In this document: positions 21,564 to 32,399 of the stretch, one piece after another
How the letters are laid out: every line of letters begins with the position of its first letter
Numbering within the stretch: position 1 is the stretch's first letter
Program-made: the position numbers and the translations under genes
The notes under the pieces: generated by a model
The model's database searches: none
Told to the model about the DNA's origin: nothing
The model's input: only the letters and a program-made list of their open reading frames with translations
NCBI GenBank assembly: GCA_900758375.1
Contig: CAAERJ010000047.1
Coordinates: 1-32,399 of the forward strand
Direction: 5' to 3'
DNA: 32,399 bases
From: an uncultured Collinsella sp.
Lineage (GTDB): Bacteria > Actinomycetota > Coriobacteriia > Coriobacteriales > Coriobacteriaceae

Positions 21564-21710
21564 GGTTCACGCACGAATCCGCTGCCAGAGACAGCCGGCG
21601 CTAACGGGCTTTGCCCGCGAGCTTAATGGGATATCCCGCCAGCCGAGGTGGTCGAGTAGATATGTCTTCTCGCCCCCGTCGCTCATGCAGCGCGGGGGCT
21701 TTCTTTTTGG
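21564..21710 (+). ncRNA. Ribosomal protein L10 leader (autoregulatory mRNA element)
   Basis: The rplJ leader contains the conserved AGCTTAATGGG...CCAGCCGAGGTGGTCG block, which I recognise as the L10-leader family that binds the L10(L12)4 complex through a kink-turn. Small stems CGGGC-TTT-GCCCG (21605-21617) and GGG-ATAT-CCC (21628-21637) are visible before an intrinsic terminator. This arrangement gives feedback attenuation of rplJ and rplL in other bacteria. The exact boundaries are estimated. Confidence 0.8.
21672..21708 (+). terminator. Attenuator terminator in the L10 leader
   Basis: GCCCCCG plus CGCT (21672-21683, one bulged T) pairs with AGCG plus CGGGGGC (21689-21699), a 5-nt loop between, followed at once by TTTCTTTTT. 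It stands 65 bp before the rplJ start, so it must be bypassed for ribosomal protein expression. Confidence 0.85.
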
Positions 21711-21773
21711 ACATGCCCCCGTCACGTCCTTGTGGCGGACCGTGCCCGGAAAGAATTCGAGGAGGTGTAATTC

Positions 21774-22295
21774 ATGCCCCAGCAGTACAAAATCGACAAG
21801 GTTGCAGAGATCGAGTCCCGTATCGCCGAGAACGCCGGTCTGTTCGTCGTCAACTACAACGGTCTGACGGTTAAGCAGGCTCAGGAGCTGCGTCATCAGC
21901 TTCGCGAGTGCGGCGCCGAGATGAAGGTCTACAAGAACAACCTGGTCAAGATCGCTCTCAAGAACCAGGAGCAGCCCGAGCTCGACGAGATCCTCGCCGG
22001 CCCCGTCGCTTATGTGTTCTACGAGACCGAGCCGGTCGAGGCCGCTAAGACCCTTAAGGACTTCTCCGCTAAGTCCAAGGGCGTCCTTGAGATCAAGGGC
22101 GGTATCTCCGACGGCAAGGTCGTTTCCGCTGATGATGTTAAGGCTATCGCCGAGCTGCCCACCAAGGACCAGCTTCTCGGCCAGATCGCCGGTCTCATCT
22201 CCGGTTTCGCTCGCGACATCGCTGTCTGCGTCAACGGCGTTTCCTCTGGTCTCGCTCGTTCGATCCAGCAGGTCTCCGAGCAGAAGGCAGCCTAG
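21774..22295 (+). CDS. rplJ: 50S ribosomal protein L10
   Basis: This 173-residue protein forms the base of the ribosomal stalk and carries the L7/L12 dimers on its C-terminal helix. The N-terminus (YKIDKVAEIESRIAENAGLFVVNYNGLTVKQAQELRHQLR) and KNNLVKIAL are typical. The stop is followed by rplL after 102 bp. GAGGAGGT lies eight bases before the ATG. Expression is probably feedback-controlled through the leader described at 21564-21710. The usual rplK-rplA genes are not immediately upstream. Confidence 0.97.
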   Translation: MPQQYKIDKVAEIESRIAENAGLFVVNYNGLTVKQAQELRHQLRECGAEMKVYKNNLVKIALKNQEQPELDEILAGPVAYVFYETEPVEAAKTLKDFSAKSKGVLEIKGGISDGKVVSADDVKAIAELPTKDQLLGQIAGLISGFARDIAVCVNGVSSGLARSIQQVSEQKAA

Positions 22296-22397
22296 TCGCT
22301 GTTTTCACCCGCGGCGGCAACGCCGCACCCCTGACGCATTCGCGTCGTGTTTTAACTGATCTCCGTGCACAGACACGGAAACCGAAAGGACTTAGAA

Positions 22398-22775
22398 ATG
22401 GCTAAGCTTACCACCGATGAGATCATCGATGCTCTTAAGGAAATGACCCTTCTCGAGGCTTCCGAGCTCGTTAAGGCTATCGAGGACACCTTCGGCGTTT
22501 CCGCCGCTGCTCCTGCCGCCGTTGTCGCCGCTCCCGCTGCTGGCGCTGCTGAGGCCGAGGAGAAGACCGAGTTTGACGTCGTGCTCGAGGGCTTCGGCGA
22601 CAACAAGATCCAGGTCATCAAGGCCGTCCGTGAGCTCACCAACCTTGGCCTGAAGGAGGCCAAGGAGGTCGTCGAGGGCGCTCCCAAGGCTGTTCTCGAG
22701 GGTGCCAAGAAGGAGGACGCCGAGGCTGCCAAGGAGAAGCTCGAGGCTGCTGGCGCTGCTGTCACCCTCAAGTAA
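22398..22775 (+). CDS. rplL: 50S ribosomal protein L7/L12
   Basis: This 125-residue acidic stalk protein recruits translational GTPases. It has an N-terminal dimerisation helix region (TTDEIIDALKEMTLLEASELVKAIEDTFGV), an Ala-rich hinge and a C-terminal domain (KTEFDVVLEGFGDNKIQVIKAVRELTNLGLKEAKEVVEGAP). The ATG at 22398 is preceded by AAAGGA; an in-frame ATG at 22365 would add an unrelated N-terminus. It is co-transcribed with rplJ and followed by a strong terminator rather than by rpoB. Confidence 0.97.
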   Translation: MAKLTTDEIIDALKEMTLLEASELVKAIEDTFGVSAAAPAAVVAAPAAGAAEAEEKTEFDVVLEGFGDNKIQVIKAVRELTNLGLKEAKEVVEGAPKAVLEGAKKEDAEAAKEKLEAAGAAVTLK

Positions 22776-22802
22776 TCAGGCTTTCTCGCCAGATTTCTTT
22801 GC

Positions 22803-22836
22803 AGACGGGGTTCGCATTGCGAACCCCGTCTTTTTC
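22803..22836 (+). terminator. Strong terminator of the rplJL operon
   Basis: A perfect 13-bp stem (22803-22815 with 22819-22831), a 3-nt loop ATT and TTTTT immediately after give a textbook intrinsic terminator 27 bp past the rplL stop. It separates rplJL from galU and rpoBC. Confidence 0.93.
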
Positions 22837-23088
22837 GTTTTGATCCCTCTATTTTGTTGGCTCGGCATACAAATTGCTGCCGCTTGCGGTGCTTTGGCGT
22901 TGCTACCGTTGGGCGATAAAATTGCACCATTCGAGCAATAATTTGCGTTGACCTGCTGAAGAATGGCGCTTGCCTACATTAACGTTAATTAACGGCGGTA
23001 AGATAAACCGGTATCGCAATTTGGTCTGCGGCCGCCGTGCCGCACGCACAGGGCGCATCCTGCGCCTGCGAAAGGATCCTTGAATAAC
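22837..23088 (+). promoter_or_regulatory. galU upstream region
   Basis: No gene is seen here. TTGACC (22948-22953) is a good -35-like hexamer, but no well-spaced -10 follows (TACATT is 21 bp away). TTAACGTTAA (22979-22988) is a perfect 10-bp palindrome that may be an operator, immediately followed by another TTAA. Function is not established. Confidence 0.35.
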
Positions 23089-23997
23089 ATGAAGGCAATC
23101 ATCCCCGCCGCCGGTCTTGGCACGCGTTTTCTGCCTGGCACCAAGTGCACGCCTAAAGAGATGCTGCCGGTGCTCGACAAACCGGTCATCCAGTACGTCG
23201 TTGAGGAGGCGCTCGACCCCGATGAGGTCGACGATGCTATTATCGTCACCTCTCCTGGCAAGCCCGAGTTGCTGAGCTACTTCCAGCCCGATCGCTCGCT
23301 CGAGAACCTGCTTCGCGAGCGTGGCAAGGACGCCTACGCCGACGCCGTCGCCCATGCTGGTGGTATGCCGGTCGACTTCCGTTATCAGTACGAGCCCAAG
23401 GGCCTTGGCCACGCCATTCGCTCTGCCGCCGACGCTGTGGCAGGGGACAACTTCCTGGTTCTTCTGGGCGATTACGTTGTGCCCAACCGTGACATCTGCG
23501 ACAAGATGCTTGCCGTCTCCAAGGAACACGGTGGCGCTTCTGTTATCGCCGTTGCCGCGTGCGCTCCCGAGGAAGTCAGCCGCTATGGCGTTATCGCCGG
23601 CGATCGCGTGGGCGCTCTCGAGGGCTTCGAGAATGCTCCCGACGACGAGCCTGGTGCCGTTTGGCGTATCGGCGGTCTGGTTGAGAAGCCCGCTCCCGAG
23701 GCGGCTCCGTCCAACCTGTACATCGTCGGTCGCTACCTGCTGAGCCCGCTGGTCATGGACCTGCTGGCCGATCAGCAGGCCGGTAAGGGCGGCGAGATCC
23801 AGCTGACCGACGCCATGGCCCGCTCGCTCGACCGCGAGGCCATGTATGCCGTCGTCATCGACCCGCTGTCCGGCTACGATACCGGTACCCCGTCTGGCTG
23901 GATGGCTACCAACGCCCTCATGGCTGCAAGCGATCCTCGCTTTGCCGGCGCCTTCTGGGATGCCATCGACGAGCGCGGCGGTTTGATGCGCAAATAA
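23089..23997 (+). CDS. galU: UTP-glucose-1-phosphate uridylyltransferase
   Basis: This 302-residue enzyme makes UDP-glucose from glucose-1-phosphate and UTP for cell-surface polysaccharides and galactose use. The N-terminal nucleotide-binding signature AIIPAAGLGTRFLPGTK, then PKEMLPVLDKPVIQYVVEEA, LGHAIRSA, LGDYVVPN and VEKP are diagnostic of GalU. The start is ambiguous: ATG at 23089 has AAAGGA 12 bases upstream, and an in-frame TTG at 23080 has it only three bases upstream. ATG gives the usual N-terminus. It is a single-gene unit placed between rplL and rpoB and flanked by strong terminators. Confidence 0.94.
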   Translation: MKAIIPAAGLGTRFLPGTKCTPKEMLPVLDKPVIQYVVEEALDPDEVDDAIIVTSPGKPELLSYFQPDRSLENLLRERGKDAYADAVAHAGGMPVDFRYQYEPKGLGHAIRSAADAVAGDNFLVLLGDYVVPNRDICDKMLAVSKEHGGASVIAVAACAPEEVSRYGVIAGDRVGALEGFENAPDDEPGAVWRIGGLVEKPAPEAAPSNLYIVGRYLLSPLVMDLLADQQAGKGGEIQLTDAMARSLDREAMYAVVIDPLSGYDTGTPSGWMATNALMAASDPRFAGAFWDAIDERGGLMRK

Positions 23998-24018
23998 GCC
24001 TTTCGGGCATCGACATTT

Positions 24019-24052
24019 ACGGGTGCGGACTTCGGTTCGCGCCCGTTTTTTT
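24019..24052 (+). terminator. galU terminator with cUUCGg tetraloop
   Basis: A 12-bp stem (24019-24030 with 24035-24046, two G-T pairs) closed by C-TTCG-G and followed by a run of seven Ts. The UUCG tetraloop with a C-G closing pair is exceptionally stable. It isolates galU from rpoBC. Confidence 0.92.
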
Positions 24053-24094
24053 ATAAGAGCTGCGATTGCCAGCCCTCTGTTCACAGAAAATATA

Positions 24095-24108
24095 TGAACA
24101 GGTGTTCG
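24095..24108. promoter_or_regulatory. LexA-like SOS box upstream of rpoB
   Basis: TGAACAGGTGTTCG contains GAAC-N4-GTTC, the core of the LexA operator in Gram-positive bacteria. It sits about 180 bp before the rpoB start and 78 bp before the candidate rpoB -35 box. No SOS gene lies on either side. The match could be chance. Confidence 0.35.
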
Positions 24109-24185
24109 ATACACATACATTTACCTGCGCATTTTTTGTCGAAAAATTTTGCTACTCCAAAAACTCAATCGCGTCAAGGCTTTTC

Positions 24186-24213
24186 TTGCTCAACGGTCGG
24201 TACCTGATAAACT
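24186..24213 (+). promoter_or_regulatory. Candidate rpoBC promoter
   Basis: TTGCTC (24186-24191), 16 bp, then TAAACT (24208-24213), about 73 bp upstream of the rpoB start. The upstream DNA is AT-rich (24110-24180), as UP-element-containing promoters are. The match to consensus is moderate. Confidence 0.45.
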
Positions 24214-24286
24214 ATTAGGTTGCGATAACTGGCGAAGCTATGCCTCGCCAATCCACCGAGCATTTCCGTGAAGGAGGAAAAACCTG

Positions 24287-27778
<3,492 letters not shown>

Positions 27779-27784
27779 TTGACT

Positions 27785-32260
<4,476 letters not shown>

Positions 32261-32310
32261 TTTCCTAGTACGTTAACCGCCCTTATAAAGGCCCGCTTCC
32301 CAACTGAACT

Positions 32311-32351
32311 GCCTCCCATTTCTTGGACATGAGAAATGGGAGGCTTTCTTT
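32311..32351 (+). terminator. Terminator of the rpoBC operon
   Basis: A perfect 13-bp stem (32311-32323 with 32332-32344), an 8-nt loop and TTTCTTT immediately after, 51 bp past the rpoC stop. Confidence 0.92.
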
Positions 32352-32399
32352 ATGCGCGTTGATTTGAGGGTGAAGCATGATGTCGAGGCCAGGAAGGCG
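32352..32399 (+). other. Window end, possible start of another gene (unresolved)
   Basis: Open frames begin at ATG 32352 and at ATG 32377/32380; GAGGG lies seven bases before 32377. Only 16 or fewer codons are visible and none is recognisable, so I do not call a gene. Confidence 0.2.

Noticed and set aside
21427..21867. 146-codon frame covering the inverted repeat, L10 leader and start of rplJ
   Set aside because: It runs through a hairpin repeat, a promoter, an intrinsic terminator and out of frame into rplJ, so it is not a gene.
22903..24120. 405-codon leftward frame opposite galU
   Set aside because: Shadow of galU; no ribosome site and no family features, although the LexA-like box lies near its start.

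Overview
The window comes from a high-GC Gram-positive bacterium, most likely a Collinsella-like member of the Coriobacteriia. This is inferred from overall GC, an actinobacterial-type RpoB rifampicin region, a FeoA-FeoB fusion, strong Shine-Dalgarno sites with frequent GTG starts, and near absence of TTA/CTA/TCA codons in highly expressed genes. No 16S or tRNA gene is present to prove the taxon.

Layout. Bases 1-93 are the 3' end of an IS3-family element (last codons of the transposase plus the right inverted repeat). Bases 162-8504 are a leftward block: a sortase-anchored 5'-nucleotidase, a three-gene ABC importer (ATPase, permease, Tat-like lipoprotein binding protein) read in the order binding protein > permease > ATPase, a WYL regulator, asnS, and a PTS EIIA-Glc (crr-like) gene. 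From 8749 most genes run rightward: an alpha/beta hydrolase, then (with a divergent GntR/FCD regulator) a dimethylarginine dimethylaminohydrolase-family enzyme followed by an APC permease, a FeoA-FeoB iron transporter, a SotB-like MFS efflux protein, a GH13 glycosidase coupled to a hypoxanthine-DNA glycosylase, an unrecognised leftward gene, and a class I/II aminotransferase.

The right third is core information machinery: rplJ-rplL with an L10-leader attenuator, galU as its own unit, then rpoB-rpoC. galU, bounded by strong terminators, separates rplJL from rpoBC, which in many bacteria are adjacent. The rpoC product carries a C-terminal extension of roughly 225 residues. It contains a domain that aligns without gaps to the DNA-binding C-terminal domain of the RNA polymerase alpha subunit, including the arginine and asparagine that contact UP-element DNA. 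This is the most notable protein-level observation.

The intergenic DNA is rich in structured repeats. Three hairpins in unrelated intergenic regions share one design: unrelated arms enclosing exactly 19 nt, with GGGGAC at positions 4-9. A nested inverted repeat of about 205 bp lies directly upstream of rplJ, and its outer arm runs into the -35 box of the rplJL promoter. A separate 22-bp-arm hairpin follows the MFS gene. These look like families of dispersed palindromic elements. All functional statements come from reading sequence and motifs; no database search was possible.
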